Source: Lepiota brunneoincarnata (taxonomy: Eukaryota; Basidiomycota; Agaricomycetes; Agaricales; Agaricaceae). Taken from it: 64,000 bases of DNA. The notes beneath the pieces are model-generated. The model was not told the origin of the DNA, made no database searches, and was given only the letters and a program-made list of their open reading frames with translations. Positions 1-11,900 of the stretch are shown piece by piece. The stretch's first letter is position 1; every line of letters begins with the position of its first letter. The position numbers and the translations under genes were made by a program. The stretch lies in contig JAEBUN010000009.1 in assembly GCA_023014365.1 (NCBI GenBank), forward strand, positions 744,001-808,000. The letters run 5' to 3'.

Positions 1-337
1 TAAAAGATATGCTCACAGTTGCAGCCGCGACACTCGCATCACTTTTGAAGACTACGCCTTCTGCCACGATGGCTGGACGAACGCAGCATCATGCGATCAA
101 ATTAGGTTCATCAGGGAATGCCAGGTTGGAAGATTGGTTCTATGGTAAGGCGTTCGGTTCGACAAAGAAAGTGGGTATCTAGCGAGGGATTTAGTGCAAG
201 AAAGTTCATTGCCTATGATACACTTTGTGTGGAATAAAATTAAGGGGTAGCAGGGCAGAAATCCTCCGCCCGTCCGCCAAGGTAAATGGAACATGTGTGC
301 CCAAAATATGTGGAGCATGAGTCCCAAATGGAACAGT
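1..337. other. Window edge, no gene resolved
   Basis: Open frames here are short and show no recognisable protein motif. It lies downstream of the minus-strand gene that ends at 338 and may hold its 3' untranslated region. Confidence 0.4.
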
Positions 338-978
338 CTACTTTTTTCTAAAAAACCCCGAGAAACTACTTTTCGTCGATACCGTATTGGGCGACGGGCT
401 TCTCGAGAATGACCGCGCGGGATTACTGAGGATCCCAGTAGGGCTCGGTGAGCGGGATTTGGACCCATGCCTGACCTTCTTGTCCTTGAAACCCAATGAC
501 CGTCCAGGGACTTCAAGATAACTAGGAGGCGCATCATCCGACTTTTCATTCCTCCCTGCCGCCTCCGGATGATCCGTACTCCCCTGGTTCGAGGCAGGAC
601 CGGCAATGGCATCCTCGCCACGGACACCAACAGTCAACACTGATTTGGATCCGAGTGTCTCTACAATCGTGACCCAAGCACTCTGCGAAACGCGCCAGTA
701 GACGTATTTCCCGTTCGATGCCACCCGACAGGAGAGTGTTATGTCGTCTCTGTCTACTCTCCTTAGCCTAGGGAATTCTTGTATGGCGATATCAATGGCC
801 TCCTATAGATTTTTCGTCGGTTCATTCTGCTCTCCCCTCTGTGATAGATCCCACAAACCTGATAGCTCTTCGCTGGAAGAACAATCACGCTATCCCCGCG
901 ATAATTGTATACGATAGTCTTTGGTGTTGATGAGGCGGGAATAGGTTGGTTGAGGGCGGGTAAAGTTAGAGAGGACAT
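338..978 (-). CDS. Conserved-looking unknown protein, 194 aa
   Basis: Two exons, 978-859 and 802-338, joined over a 56-bp intron (858-803, GT..AG) that restores one frame. I chose the ATG at 978; an in-frame non-ATG codon further up was ignored. The first 110 residues are compact: a beta-strand-rich start (YNYRGDSVIVLPAKSYQ), an acidic/basic helix (EAIDIAIQEFPRLRRVDRDD) and a WRVSQSAW motif, which could be a small ubiquitin-like or PB1-like fold, but that is a guess. The last 70 residues are Ser/Pro/Lys-rich and disordered (SRSPSP repeats). No membrane segment or signal peptide is seen. I do not recognise the family. Confidence 0.6.
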
Positions 979-1348
979 TAGAGCTTGGTGGTAGAACTTG
1001 CAAGTCTGGTCACGCAACTCATGGCTCCTTATAAGTCAGACCAGAGCTGTAGGCCTGCTGTGCCGAGTCAGGATGTGAAGCTCCCAAAGCGATGCCACTG
1101 CAAAACACCGCCCTTTTCCCGTTTCCGGTCGCGCCGCGTTTCTAAACGGGGCTAGGAACACCGCCGCAGCGGGTGTCCCCGTGCTGCGCCACTATTAATC
1201 AACTACACCATTGTACAACAAAGGTGTTCAAGATCTCTGACCCGCGCCTATCTGATTAAACTGCAGCCACCGTAATACAATAGCTCAACGAGGGCGGGAT
1301 CACTGTCACAAATAGCACTCCACACCTTCAACAATGATATACTTGACT
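979..1348. promoter_or_regulatory. Intergenic spacer / presumed promoter
   Basis: A 370-bp spacer between two minus-strand genes. It should hold the 3' end of the Asteroid-like gene and the promoter of the 194-aa gene. No RNA gene or clear repeat is seen. Confidence 0.35.
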
Positions 1349-3917
1349 TCACTCCTCTAATCCAGCCAACAACGAAAACCCACCCTGAATAGTAACCTTC
1401 TTCGTTTGCGGTGTCAGTGCTGTAGAGCTGTCTTTGTTCTTGCGCGTCTTCTTCTCCCTCTTTACATGCTCCTCTCTATATGTTCCCATAAGGCCATCCT
1501 GGCATGCCATCCATGCTTCCACTGGGACTTTGTCCCCGGGAGTCAAACTACCACAAAGATACGAATGGAATAGCCTTCCGGAAAACCGATGTACAACCGA
1601 GGGTGCGGATGAAGTCAACAGCAGGGCCTGTGATAAATGTTCCACCGTTTCCAATGCAGCCAGGAGTTGTGCGGAAAGCTGCACGTTGCGATCCAGAACT
1701 GGTGGGAATTCCCTGTTCAATGACTCGGAAGGGCATGGGGCAAGTGCCGCGAGGCAACAGCGTGCTTCGTGGGCCGTCCATTTCTCCATTTCTCTGCTTT
1801 TGGTGCTTGTCTCGAGTGCACGGCTATGTAGTGAGCGAGCAACCCAGCGTATTGCTAACACCGGCTGAAGCTGGTCGGCGGGGAGTTTCCGTACAGATGA
1901 CAGGTCGGATTCTAAGATCCTCAAAAAAACGGTGATGCGTTCTTCGAGTGGCTTCTGCACCAGAGAAATGACTTCGGTCTCTGTGTCTAAGTAGTAGATG
2001 GATGATAACAATTCATCGAGTGGGATGACAGGCACCACCTCTGGGGCCAATCGAGTGCCTCGCCGCACGTACTCGGTAACTTTGGGTGTTCCAACTCGGT
2101 TCGACCTTTGGGACACTACGGACACTGGCGCATCCGCCTCGGTCCCCTCATCATCGGAAACACGAAGGCGCTGCAAAGCGCCCTTGAGAGGAGCCAGGAA
2201 GTCTGGATTGTCCTCCTCGCTCTCCGATTCTGCTACGTCGATTAGCTCATCCTCATCTTCATCCTCGGCGACAGAAGCCTCCTGAGTCGAAGGTTCACTG
2301 GACGGACCAAGCTCACTATTTTCATCAACTGGAAGTCCAAGTGAATCATCCAAGAGAGAATAAATCCAAAGCCTGAGTGGTCTCGTTATACTGCACGAAA
2401 CCGTCTCAAGATCGGGTGCTTCAAGAAACAGCCTTGGCCAAGATGTCCCAGTGCTCAGGACATCCATCAGTTTGGGCGAAAAATCTCCACTCCTATACGC
2501 TCGCACAAACCGTGTTCGGATCTCTGCACTCTGGATTAGAGCTGGAGCTTGCCCTTGAACTCCTTCATTCTCGGCCATGATGCGTCTTGACACCAATGGG
2601 AGGAAGGGACATAAAGCCGGATCATGTAGGGCACAGGTGTTCGTTGGCCACAGACCCGCAGCGCCTTCATGTTTTGTGATGGCGTACTGTAGAGTCGCCA
2701 TAACCACTTTGTCTACAATAGCCTCTATCTCTCCTGAGCCCAGAGGGTTGGTTAAACGGGATAACAGCAGGTTGACAGTTCTGTCAATAAGGTCCATCAC
2801 ACTTCCAACCTGATGCTTGTTCTTCTTCCTTGGCGATGCTGGTGACAGAACATTGCGTATCACGGCAGCAGCACTTTCGAGGCGCTGGACAACGCTGAGT
2901 TTGCGCTCAAAAAACAGCGTTTGAATGGAGCGCCGATCAGATTCTGAATGGGCGGTAAAATCGTTCCCGACAAGCGCCCCCAAGAGGGGTAGAAGGGTGA
3001 TGGGTAGATTCAGATGAGATGCGAGGGTCTCGGGACTAAAGCTGGTGCACAACAGCTGGAACTCGTGTGCGTCTTTGGGGGGGATGAGTCCTCGCCCCGT
3101 GTTGGCCTCTCCCTTTCTTTTCGCTTTTGGTTTGCGCACCATCTGGAAGTCGTCATCGCCATCGTCACTATGATCAACCAGTGCTGATTGGTCTGGTACG
3201 ATTTCCCATACCATGTCATCCAAAGGAATGTAGCCGAGATAGCCCGGCGCGTTCAGCACAACGAAGTCGGAATCATTTCCTACGACGTAACCGCCAACCC
3301 GACCAGCGAGCTCGACAGAGTACGGATCCCCCTCTTCGTCTGCAAAGTGGATTTCTAGAGCATCATTACTTCTGGCAAGATTTCCGAGAGCGTGAAGGCA
3401 GGTGGTATAAACGAGAGGAGGCAGTATTCTAGATTCATGAAGGAATCTAGGGGATGCCCTCGAGGCTGCAGACGTACGAAAGAAAAGCAATCCTGGTTTG
3501 ATATGGGATTCCCCAATGCGATTGATAGCGGTTGGAATTTTGAGGTCAGGGCATGCACCTTCGGGTCATTCTCAGTCAGATTGCCATAGCGAGAGGACAA
3601 AGATAAGATTCAGACCATCAAAGACGAAGTAAACCTTCAGCCCTAGCTGGATCCATGTCTCGACTACTTGGACGGCTAACCTTGAAAACTCGGGATATTC
3701 GCCACCGTATACCCAAGGCAACTTCGAGCCTTGATACAGAGTGTATATAAAACTAGCATCATAAGGAAGGCTTTTAAGAAACTGTCGGAAAACAGACTCA
3801 CGACCACCCATCTATGACTACTGAGGTCACGTCTCCAGAACTTGATGGAAAACGAACAGTCCTTGACAGCAACCGGGCGTTTTCGCGCAGATAGGTGGTA
3901 AGTCCATGGACACCCAT
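1349..3917 (-). CDS. Asteroid / XPG-N-domain protein, 820 aa
   Basis: Three exons (3917-3802, 3752-3616, 3558-1349) splice cleanly in phase and give 820 residues. The N-terminus MGVHGLTTYLREN is typical of the XPG/FEN1 N-domain, followed by VVIDGWSFIYTLYQGSK and VYFVFDGACPDLK, which carry the two N-terminal acidic residues of the PIN-like nuclease fold. The order of motifs and the following LLFFRTSAASR segment match the Asteroid (ASTE1) family rather than FEN1 or EXO1. The C-terminal half has a long acidic stretch near residues 400-430 and a basic KRKGE..KK patch near residue 225. ASTE1 relatives act on single-stranded DNA ends, but whether this copy is catalytic cannot be read from sequence alone. 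The frame is intact throughout. Confidence 0.85.
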
Positions 3918-4026
3918 ACCTCCATCAGCTTCGAGGGAGGAAGCAAAGGTAGTACGCTCGACTGAAGAGACTGCACAGCCTTGACTCCAGAGCTGTGCTC
4001 AAGTACACATCCAGAAAATATTTTGT

Positions 4027-4120
4027 GGCAACATGGCCGAGTGGTCCAAGGCGCTGGAATTAGGAAGCTCCTCCCCTATATCCAGTCCGAAAGGGCGTGG
4101 GTTCGAACCCCACTGTTGTC
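4027..4120 (+). tRNA. tL(UAG): tRNA-Leu (anticodon UAG) with a short intron
   Basis: All parts of a class II tRNA are present. The acceptor GGCAACA pairs with TGTTGTC (one G-U). The D-arm box TGGCCGAGTGG is the leucine form. The anticodon stem CTGGA/TCCAG encloses ATTAGG, giving anticodon TAG, followed by a roughly 15-bp intron placed one base after the anticodon, the canonical position. The intron contains CCTA, which can pair with the anticodon. A variable arm is present, and the T-arm is GTGGG-TTCGAAC-CCCAC. CCA is not encoded, as expected in eukaryotes. It would read CUA and probably other CUN codons. Confidence 0.95.
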
Positions 4121-4317
4121 AGAACTAGCTTATGATATCTTTTTGTCTTCCATGAGTTCTATAGTGCTAGCACACATGAAAGATAATCTATACAGGAGAG
4201 TAAGCTATATTACGAACATGGGGTCAATGTATGAGTAAGAATGTTTGAATCTCCCAATGAATGAAGGTGAGTCCAATGCGTATGCCGGGTGCCAGCAGCA
4301 GGTATCTGCAATAACGT

Positions 4318-5358
4318 TTAATCAGGAGAGTTCTTCTTATCATCCTCCTCGTCAGCTGCTCTCTCTTTCTCTTTCCAACGCTCGTACGCTCGAGTGAAGG
4401 TCCGACTTGCAAGCATCAAGGGTTCGTTTGTCCATGCTTTGTCCCAGACTCGTCGTGTGAACTCGCGCTGTTCTCCGGATTTAATGCTATCATGAAGGAT
4501 ACCGAGTACGCGGAACGAAGGAGTCAGTAGTTTGTTGATCCTCTCCCAGAATGGAGGAAAATCAGGAGGTAGGGAAACGAGGAGTGACTGCGAACTACGT
4601 TCAATGTTAGCTTAGAGTATAATGCCAATAGCAGATCACACGCACCCGGTACAGGGAAAAGGTCGGGGAGGAACGTTAGGCACCCATGACCTGACATTCT
4701 CATTCGGCACAGGGCCTCCACTCATACTCTGCTGTCGCAGACTATCCTGGTAGTCCTGCCACACCTCTTTCCTCTTCTGCCTCGCCGCGGCCAACCGTTG
4801 TTGTCGTTCAAAATCTAATGACATCGAGTCCATTTTTTCATGAGCGGCCAGCCGTCCCTTTCCGGACCAGATATACCATCCCTCATCCCAAGTTTTCGGT
4901 TGTTGAGGTGGGCGCGGTTTGTAATCCGGATCCTCAGGGTCTTCGGGAGGCTTTCCACCAAGCATTCGTGGCAAGTTCGCAGCTTGCCCTTCTGCGGGAA
5001 GGGGGTATAGTGCTTTGCCACTGGAGTCTATTTTCTTGTGTTTCTTGAATGCAATGATGTCCCGGACTTCATGTGGAAAGACTTTGCGGACACACAGCGA
5101 ACGGCAATACGGTTCCTTGTTATGTACCCTCCCGCTGACCGTTTGCGAGCAGTAGGTTATGCACCATTCATCCGTCTTCAGGGAATACTGACCTACAGAC
5201 AAACGCAAATGGTAAGCATATAAAGTGAAAATTCGAGACAACACGAGTTTACCCTGAGGAGGAGTCAAGATCTTGATTGTTGGCCAGTCAGCAAGGGGTG
5301 TTTTCCTGACTTGCGCGTGCTGCCGCTGGGATGTCGGTTGTGATTGCGTTGTCGACAT
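4318..5358 (-). CDS. Twin-CX3C protein, 309 aa, function unknown
   Basis: Exons 5358-5253, 5192-4646 and 4594-4318 join in phase, with introns of 60 and 51 bp, giving 309 residues. Residues about 45-80 hold two CX3C motifs (CITYC and CRSLC) separated by 14 residues, the spacing of the small-Tim/twin-CX3C fold that is oxidised by Mia40 in the mitochondrial intermembrane space. This protein is much longer than a small Tim (about 90 aa), with a proline-rich middle and a charged helix ending in KKNSPD, so it is not a simple TIM chaperone. The RKVFPHEVR segment after the second motif looks well conserved. No transmembrane segment is seen. The intermembrane-space location is inferred only from the cysteine pattern. 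Confidence 0.7.
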
Positions 5359-5460
5359 GAAATAACAAAGGATTGATGTACAAGAAACAAGGATGGGTTT
5401 CCTGGGAGGTTTAGCGAGTCACTCATTCGCGGGGCTCTGCTCCGGCGAGGCGCTTACCTA

Positions 5461-5815
5461 ATGTCCCGGGCCCCAACATTCTGCCGGCAGCTGTCGTACT
5501 TAGACGCCATGTGTATTCAGTCGGAGATCTAATAACCTCACGTGCGCACTCAAAAACCCATCACCCGAAAACGTTTCCTCTTCACAATCTCGCGCTGTTC
5601 AAAGTATCGTCGTCGCAGCTTACGCACAGGAAGCCTTCCAGGGCTCCCCTATTTGGCTGTGGGGAAAGTCCCCGGAGATGCAGAGCATATCCTCCGTCCA
5701 TTCTAATGGAAAGCGACTGGCTCTAAGCACGACAGTTCGAACGGAGGATGTTCGAGAACCGCATTGTCTCGCACAGGATGGGGACCACCTGTTCGTGCTT
5801 GGCTCCGTCTTGTAA
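5461..5815 (+). other. Doubtful small gene or gene remnant
   Basis: Two overlapping readings look protein-like, but neither is convincing. One starts at ATG 5461 (MSRAPTFCRQLSYLDA), uses an intron 5511-5618 and ends at 5706 after about 45 residues. The other is an open frame without ATG from about 5505 to 5815 that encodes SIVVAAYAQEAFQGSPIW and ends in HLFVLGSVL. They could be parts of one gene with an unresolved junction or frame break, or the remnant of one. I recognise no family. Confidence 0.25.
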
Positions 5816-6424
5816 CACTCTGCTGCTCACTCCCAATGGCTGGTCTGCAGTTGAATAGCATCAGTATGCGAAGATATGAGTGTGCTGGTGTGTGCTGGTC
5901 AGCTGGAGGGGGAGCGTTCAGTTGCTCATAGCCACAGTTATACGATAGTTGACTCGTTTATTCGAGTCTTCAACTCAATGGGGCTCACTCTTGGTCAGCG
6001 CGAGATCTATCCTGTATTTTTTCCATCCTCATCGAACTTTGCTGTTCACCCTTCCAAACACGATCTTTCCCGCTCGGTAAGTTGATCATGTCTTTTCTTT
6101 TTGATGATGCTTCAATTTTTATATTGAATTTCTTCAGGGTGTATCTCCTCGTTGCATCGCGGCGCGGAGAAATGCACCAGAATTTGACACCTGACGCCTT
6201 CCCTTCTAACTTTGGTCTCTATTGACTATGGCTAATTCCGGTTCAACAGGTTGGCGCATCAGTTTAGGTGGCTCATCTATGTTTGTGCATGTACTAAGGT
6301 TGCACATGAATAAACAGTTGTCAACGTATTCTGTAGACCGGTGTGAGCCTAAATATATATATATATACAATAAACCCCAGGAGCGCCATGACCTTGATGG
6401 AAAAACATCACTGCGCACCACCTC
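5816..6424. other. Gene-poor spacer
   Basis: About 600 bp with no supportable gene. It contains a short (AT)n run at 6353-6367, just beyond the 3' end of the CoA-ligase gene, and probably that gene's 3' untranslated region. Confidence 0.35.
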
Positions 6425-8815
6425 TTATAGCCGAACCTTAATATCCTCGTCCCCAGGGTCCCTCCCAGCGAGTTCTTCCTTGGCTCGTTCACGAAGCTCG
6501 CGACGAAGGATTTTCCCAGAGACACTGGAATACGTTCTCTCAACGAATAGCCCAAAGGATAAGACCCTCCAGCTCACCTCTTTGGTACAACGTCAATGAC
6601 GACGACACCTACAACGCAATCGTTCATCAACCCTGGCACTTAGCCAACAATACGACTTACCTCCCCGGAGGAATTTGTGCCTCGCCACCTGGTCTTGGAT
6701 CCAAACCTTGACACGTTGCGTGAATGCAGCCTTCTGGGCCTCTGTCTTCACTTGAGCAGGGTTAGCATGGACGACATAAGCTCGAGGAAGCTCAGTAGCT
6801 TCCTTGGCGCTTTCCACACCGATGACAGCAGCATCCGCGATATCGGGATGCGTCAAAAGGACGCTCTCGAGCTCGGCGGGAGGAACTACGAATAGCTTGT
6901 GAGCGACTGGTCAGGGGACGCCCGCCGAAGGAGGAGCGAACCTTGGAAGCCCTGTAGCGCGTCGTTAGCATGCCGAAAAACAGCGGACACAAGAAACAAC
7001 CGCACACCTTGTACTTGATCAACTCCTTGCGGCGATCCACAATATAATAATGCCCTTCGTGGTCTCGGATGGCAACATCCCCCGTCTTGAACCACTTGTC
7101 GGGCGTGATTGAGTCTTTGGTAGCAGCGGGGTTGTTTAGGTAGCCCTATGTGTCAACTCTTCATCGACATATTGGATGGAAAGACGGGTCATACAAACCT
7201 TCATGACAGAAGGACCACGGAGCCAAAGCTCTCCAGGTTGTCCCACATCAGCGTCGATCGCCCCGTCGCCGTCGCCATCGGCGACAATTCGTGCCTCAAG
7301 GTTAGGCAGTAGGTAGCCAATACTGCCAACCTTGTGTGCGGTGCTTATGGGCTGTAGGTGTGTCGTGGGCGAAGTCTCAGTGAGACCATAACCCTGGAGG
7401 ACGAAGATCGGGAGCCCATTATTACGCTTGGACTGTAGACGATCTACCACCTACTCAGGAACACATTAATTCATGACCAGTGTATGCTAGACAAAGGTTT
7501 GCTTACTGCTTTCGTGAGCGTTGCTCCAAGGGGAGCAGCACCAGAGAACAAGACCTTGAGCGATGCGAGATCGTACTGATCAACGGCTACCATATGAAAG
7601 GCGGTTTTCAAGACAAATTTGGTCAGTTGGGTTAAAAATACTAACCAGGATGGCGTGCAAGGACGACGAGGACAGGAGGTACAATAAGGGCTATGGAAGC
7701 TTTGTATTTGGCGATATTGGCGCAGAATTGGACAGGATCAAATTTCGACATGATGATGATGGGGGATCCGCGGGTCAAGGGAAAATGAACGAGCTTGACA
7801 GCACCTGGGTAATAATTCGGGAAAAAAATCTAGTTTGGAATATAAATGGCCCCCACCATAGATGTGGTAGAATGGCAGAACGGCGATTATCTTGTCTTCG
7901 AGGCCAAAAGGAGGGAAAAGCGTTTGGACAATTTCGAGTACCGAAATGATATTCCTATGTGTGGTCTATAGACAGACAAAGGATGGTAGGTGAGATCATA
8001 AAAAAAACTCAATCACACCAGCACGAACCTCAACCCCTTTTGGCTTCCCAGTCGTGCCTGTAAGCAAAGTTCAGGAAAAGAAGGTTGACTAGCGGGCTAC
8101 CCTGATTACAAACCTGAACTATAGCAAAGGTAAACAGTCTCGTTTGCATCATTGCCATCAAACCGTTCTTCTGTCTGCAGGGAGCCTTTGCTGAGTAAGT
8201 CTTCAAACCGGGGCAAACCAGCAGCCGTAGTAGAGTTGGGAGCGTCAGGGCCACCTGCCCATCTGAGACTCGAGCCAAGAACAACAATACGCCTACCACT
8301 CTCCTCATTGCTCAGTCCGAGCTCCCTGAACATTTGACGGACAGCAGGAAGGCCCTCTTCAGAAGTGAAAAGGATTTTGGCACCACTGTCGCTGTACTGG
8401 TACGCCAACTCGCGGGCATTATAGACGCTGTTGGCAAGGGTAGATCTTAGGCCAGCAGCAACTAGTTGCACACAAGGGAGGGTTCACTCAAGAGCGCTCG
8501 AAGAAGTGTCAAAGTCAACGTACCAGCACCAAAGAGGACAACTGGCCAGTGAATTGAGTTGGGAGAGTAGACGAGGAGAGTGTCTCCACGCTTTGCACCA
8601 AAGGCGACTTGCAGGCCGTAGGCCAGTGAAAGGGACAGTTGCTTAAGCTGGGCGCGAGTGATGGTCGTGCCAGTGTTGGCGTCAATGCATGCCGGGTGCG
8701 AAGCGGGAAAGGGGCCGACGTGGCTGGGATCATTGGAAGAGAAGAGGTGGGTGAATATGGATTGGTTGGGAATGGGAACTGATGGAACGGGCGAGGTGTA
8801 GATTTTCTGGGGCAT
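6425..8815 (-). CDS. 4-coumarate-CoA-ligase-like acyl-CoA synthetase, 590 aa
   Basis: Twelve exons (8815-8524, 8461-8114, 8057-8029, 7965-7857, 7804-7646, 7586-7507, 7450-7199, 7145-7008, 6951-6942, 6885-6661, 6608-6578, 6524-6425) splice without any frame break. The ANL-superfamily core is complete: the P-loop YSSGTTGKPKG, the LPFYHIYG motif, GYGLTETSPT, the hinge KTGDVAIRD...YYIVDRRKELIKYKG, and the C-terminal lysine in SVSGKILRRELR. The length suits the 4CL/long-acyl family, and the layout (VPPAELE, PRAYVV) is that of fungal 4CL-like enzymes. They activate cinnamic, benzoic or fatty acids to CoA thioesters; which one is used here cannot be told. The C-terminus VRL is only a weak peroxisomal signal. 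Exon 9 is just 10 bp. Confidence 0.9.
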
Positions 8816-9459
8816 TGTAGTGAACGAAGGAGAGCAACGTTGGTGGATTGTCAGGTACCATATATAAGTATATAAACGCTTCCAAACTTTAATAAGGGTA
8901 GCCCTCAGCAACCCAAAGGAGCTCACATTCGGACCATGTGCACTCCGACAACCGGTCCATCAACCGAAAGCTATTTTCCTTTCGTCCTCCATAGGGGGCG
9001 CTTCAATGAGCCGCAACGTCAGACGCTGCCCGGATCATTTGTACGTGTGGAGACCATCATATGTTATACTAGTGTCCTGCTGCATTCCGAGCACCAGCTG
9101 TTTCTTGCCGTGCCCAATTGCCATCCCGTGCCCGTCATTGCTTCGCGTCCGCATTGTCAGTGGTCACTTGACCAATGGCGGCGGTTCCGTGATACCTGTG
9201 CCTTGGTAAAAACGACCATTTTAATACAGCGCCAAAGCACATGATGCGACAATCAACCCCTGGCCGTATACTCGGCCACCCAAGCGGGCAGTGGCGGGCA
9301 TTCAAAGTGACAGACCTCAATTCCAGGTTTATCCCCCATCTACACCGCCACCTGCCACCTGCCAAATAACTCACAACAGCCTCTTTCCTTCACCAGGTCT
9401 AATTTTTCTACAAAACGCCCATATCTACCATCACAGCTCTTCCTAGCACACAGAGAACT
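8816..9459. promoter_or_regulatory. Divergent promoter region
   Basis: A 644-bp spacer between the start codons of the CoA-ligase gene (minus) and the RRM gene (plus). Open frames on both strands lack any family signature. The pyrimidine-rich stretch just before 9460 looks like a fungal transcription start region. Confidence 0.45.
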
Positions 9460-10437
9460 ATGGCCTCTCTCCTCGAGCGGATGAACATTGCCCCCAGCTC
9501 TACAGTTGGCCCAGACCGTCGCACAAAGGTCAACCAGTCATCGAGCCGCTCATCGACTCCATACGTGTGTACCCTCTCTTTCTGCGTCTTCAAAACCACT
9601 CTCCCGATACTGGTATCTTCAGAGCCGCTCCCGGCCCCCCAAAGGCGACATTGACGCGCCGTGGTCGCACGACCTCTATGAGTCCCACAACTCACTCTCA
9701 GCGCGCCTCTCTGGCCAACCCGGCCCACCCAAACCAAGTATCAACAACCTCGCACAACGGGCTCTGCGGGAGGCCACGGGCGCCTCAAACACTAAAGAAA
9801 CCGGGCTGTCTATCAAGGGCGCAAGCGCTGTCCAGGGCAACGTCGTTGAGGTCACCGGGCTAGTGGCCGGGACAACGGCAGAGGACGTTGCTGCCATATT
9901 CAAGCGATGCGGTGTTATCTTGGCGTCCAAGTTGATTTCGGGGAGAGACGATGTTAAGGTTAGGGTGACATTCAAAACTCAATCATCGGCGACTACTGCT
10001 GTGCAAAAGTTCCACAATCAGCCGGCAGACGGGAAGATCTTATCTGTAAAGGTGGTGGGTAACACGTCGGCAGGAACAACGCTCAGCAATAGGCTAGGCG
10101 GACCCGATGGTTTGGATTTAGTAAGGGACGAGGGGAGTGTCGACACTCTCATGGGCGCGGATAGCGAAACTGGATCGTGAGTTACATCCCCCTGAGATAA
10201 TGCTAAGCGTAGGGACTGAAGTTGTACAGGAAAATGCGATCAGATTCGATTATGCAGGAGGATCCTCGTGCGCAAGTGCTGGTCGCGCCCCCTGGTGCTA
10301 CCAATCCTTCCGATTATGCCAAGCAAGAGCCTTCGGGTCGCGGTGGTCGAAGAGGTCGTGGTCGCCCTCGTGGTGGTCGACGTGGCGGAGGAGGAGGACG
10401 GCAAGGCAGTGGTTTGAGTAAAATGGAAGTTGACTGA
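9460..10437 (+). CDS. RRM/RGG RNA-binding protein, 288 aa
   Basis: Exons 9460-9564, 9623-10176 and 10230-10437 give 288 residues in one frame. A single RRM spans roughly residues 115-195: VVEVTGLVAGTTAEDVAAIF, then VKVRVTF (RNP1-like position), then KILSVKVV. The C-terminus is an Arg/Gly-rich tail (SGRGGRRGRGRPRGGRRGGGGG) ending in a short acidic KMEVD. One RRM plus an RGG tail resembles mRNA-export adaptors of the Yra1/Mlo3/ALYREF type, but the family-specific N- and C-boxes are not clear, so the adaptor role is an inference. It is probably nuclear. The 3' flank has a T-rich tract at about 10451-10490. Confidence 0.8.
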
Positions 10438-10780
10438 AAATAGCTGCTTGTCTTTTTTTTTTCTTTTCTTTTCCTTTCGCTTTCTTGGTGGTTATGCCTA
10501 GCTTTTCCGCACCTATTTCTGTCCCCAGGGCTTTTCTTCGATTATGCTTCCAATTCTGTATAAGACTCGACGTTTGTACATCTATCTAAACATATGACAG
10601 AAAATTGCCTCCCACTACAGCAGACGTGACTGTGATTGTGACTGATGTAGAACCTCTGCTTGGGCCTGAGTTTTCTCTGTTCCATCTTATACCTGTTCCG
10701 CGGCCACGCGCAGGCGTGTAATCTAACGTGTCATAACCCTACTCACTTACTGACCTTTTGCGTCCTCGCCTATACCCAAC
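10438..10780. other. Spacer before the first cornichon gene
   Basis: A 343-bp spacer. The first part is T-rich (3' end of the RRM gene) and the rest is presumed promoter. No gene is seen. Confidence 0.4.
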
Positions 10781-11560
10781 ATGTCCAGTGGTGAGTCTAT
10801 TCCTCTACCAGAGTTTGCAAACCCGTCCGCTAAGCGAGAGTGTTTCTGGTGCGCTGGCCGTTGCTTGTGATCGAACTGGGTGTTATCCAGGCTGGTTGTT
10901 CCTATTCGCTGTACTCTGGGCCGGCGCACTCCTATTTACCATGGTCTTTTTTGTAAGTTTTTTTTTCCACCTAGTTTTCTTTTTTCGTCGGCCCTTGGTT
11001 GTGGATACTGTAGATACTCACATACCCAACCCAGGTGATCATGTACTCGGACCTCGAGAGCGACTACATCAACCCCATCGACCTGTGTAACAAAATCAAT
11101 CAGGTGAGTGGCGGGAGGGCCCTGACTACGTCGTTGGGTGTTAACAGCCTTTTCGTCTGATAGTTCGTGCTCCCGGAATATGGCGCACACGCTTTCCTTG
11201 CTCTGCTGTTCCTCTTAAGTGGCCAGTGGACTGCTTTGCTCCTGAATATTCCGCTTATCGCTTGGAACGTCAACAAGTAGGTTTCTCCTTGATGTTGGTG
11301 TTTACTGCGGCTTGGGGGAGTGCTGACGTACCATTAACCGCTAGGATTGTCAAAAAAAGCCACATGTTGGATGCGACGGAGATTTTCCGTTCGTTGGACG
11401 GGCACAAAAAGGAAGCATTTTTCAAACTTGGATTTTATCTGCTTTCATTCTTCTACTACCTATACCGGTGAGTGTTGTAGTAAGAGTGCCTTTTTATTCT
11501 GTTTTATTTCTAACGTGCGTGGGTTGCAGAATGATTGCTGCACTGATCGCAGAAGAGTGA
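10781..11560 (+). CDS. ERV14: Cornichon-family COPII cargo receptor, copy 1, 135 aa
   Basis: Six exons: 10781-10790, 10891-10952, 11035-11103, 11164-11276, 11345-11467, 11530-11560. The product is a complete cornichon, close to the 138 aa of yeast Erv14, with three membrane segments. Diagnostic motifs are [16 protein letters not shown] and the C-terminal [15 protein letters not shown]. Erv14-type proteins cycle between ER and Golgi and load membrane cargo into COPII vesicles. The Sec24-binding motif, IFRTL in yeast Erv14, reads IFRSL here. The first coding exon is 10 bp. A paralogue with the same exon layout starts 340 bp downstream, so this is a tandem duplication. Confidence 0.95.
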
Positions 11561-11900
11561 AAGTCAGCGAGCTGGATGCTCTCGCTGTTGAGACCATTCT
11601 ACACTAGTGCCTGCCAGTCTCTCGTAAAGGGGAGACGGATGTTTTTGTATATGATGCAATGCGGATATCTGTTTTCTTTCTGCGTAACGTGTGAGCTGAG
11701 TGTGTGTGAACTAGTGTCACGCTTACAACGTCACCAAGTCTTAACATATCCAAGCCTGGTGGCTGACTGGCTCACCACATCCTCGTATTCCTCCTCCTTG
11801 ACGTACCCACAGCCCCCGACCACATCCTACCACACACATTATCCACTATTTCTCTCTATCTTACTCTCTTTTTTGCCCTTGACTGACGACGCGAATCACT
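11561..11900. promoter_or_regulatory. Spacer between the two cornichon genes
   Basis: A 340-bp spacer that is CT-rich in its last 130 bp, consistent with a promoter for the second copy. No coding frame is supported. Confidence 0.4.

Noticed and set aside
97..630. 177-codon minus-strand frame
   Set aside because: It overlaps the spliced 194-aa gene in another frame and shows no family motif.
1434..2813. Several plus-strand open frames
   Set aside because: Shadows of the Asteroid-like coding exon on the minus strand.
8936..9244. 102-codon plus-strand frame in the divergent promoter
   Set aside because: No motif, no splice support, and the composition is not protein-like.
9408..9737. Minus-strand frame opposite the RRM gene
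   Set aside because: Mirror of a well-supported RRM/RGG gene.
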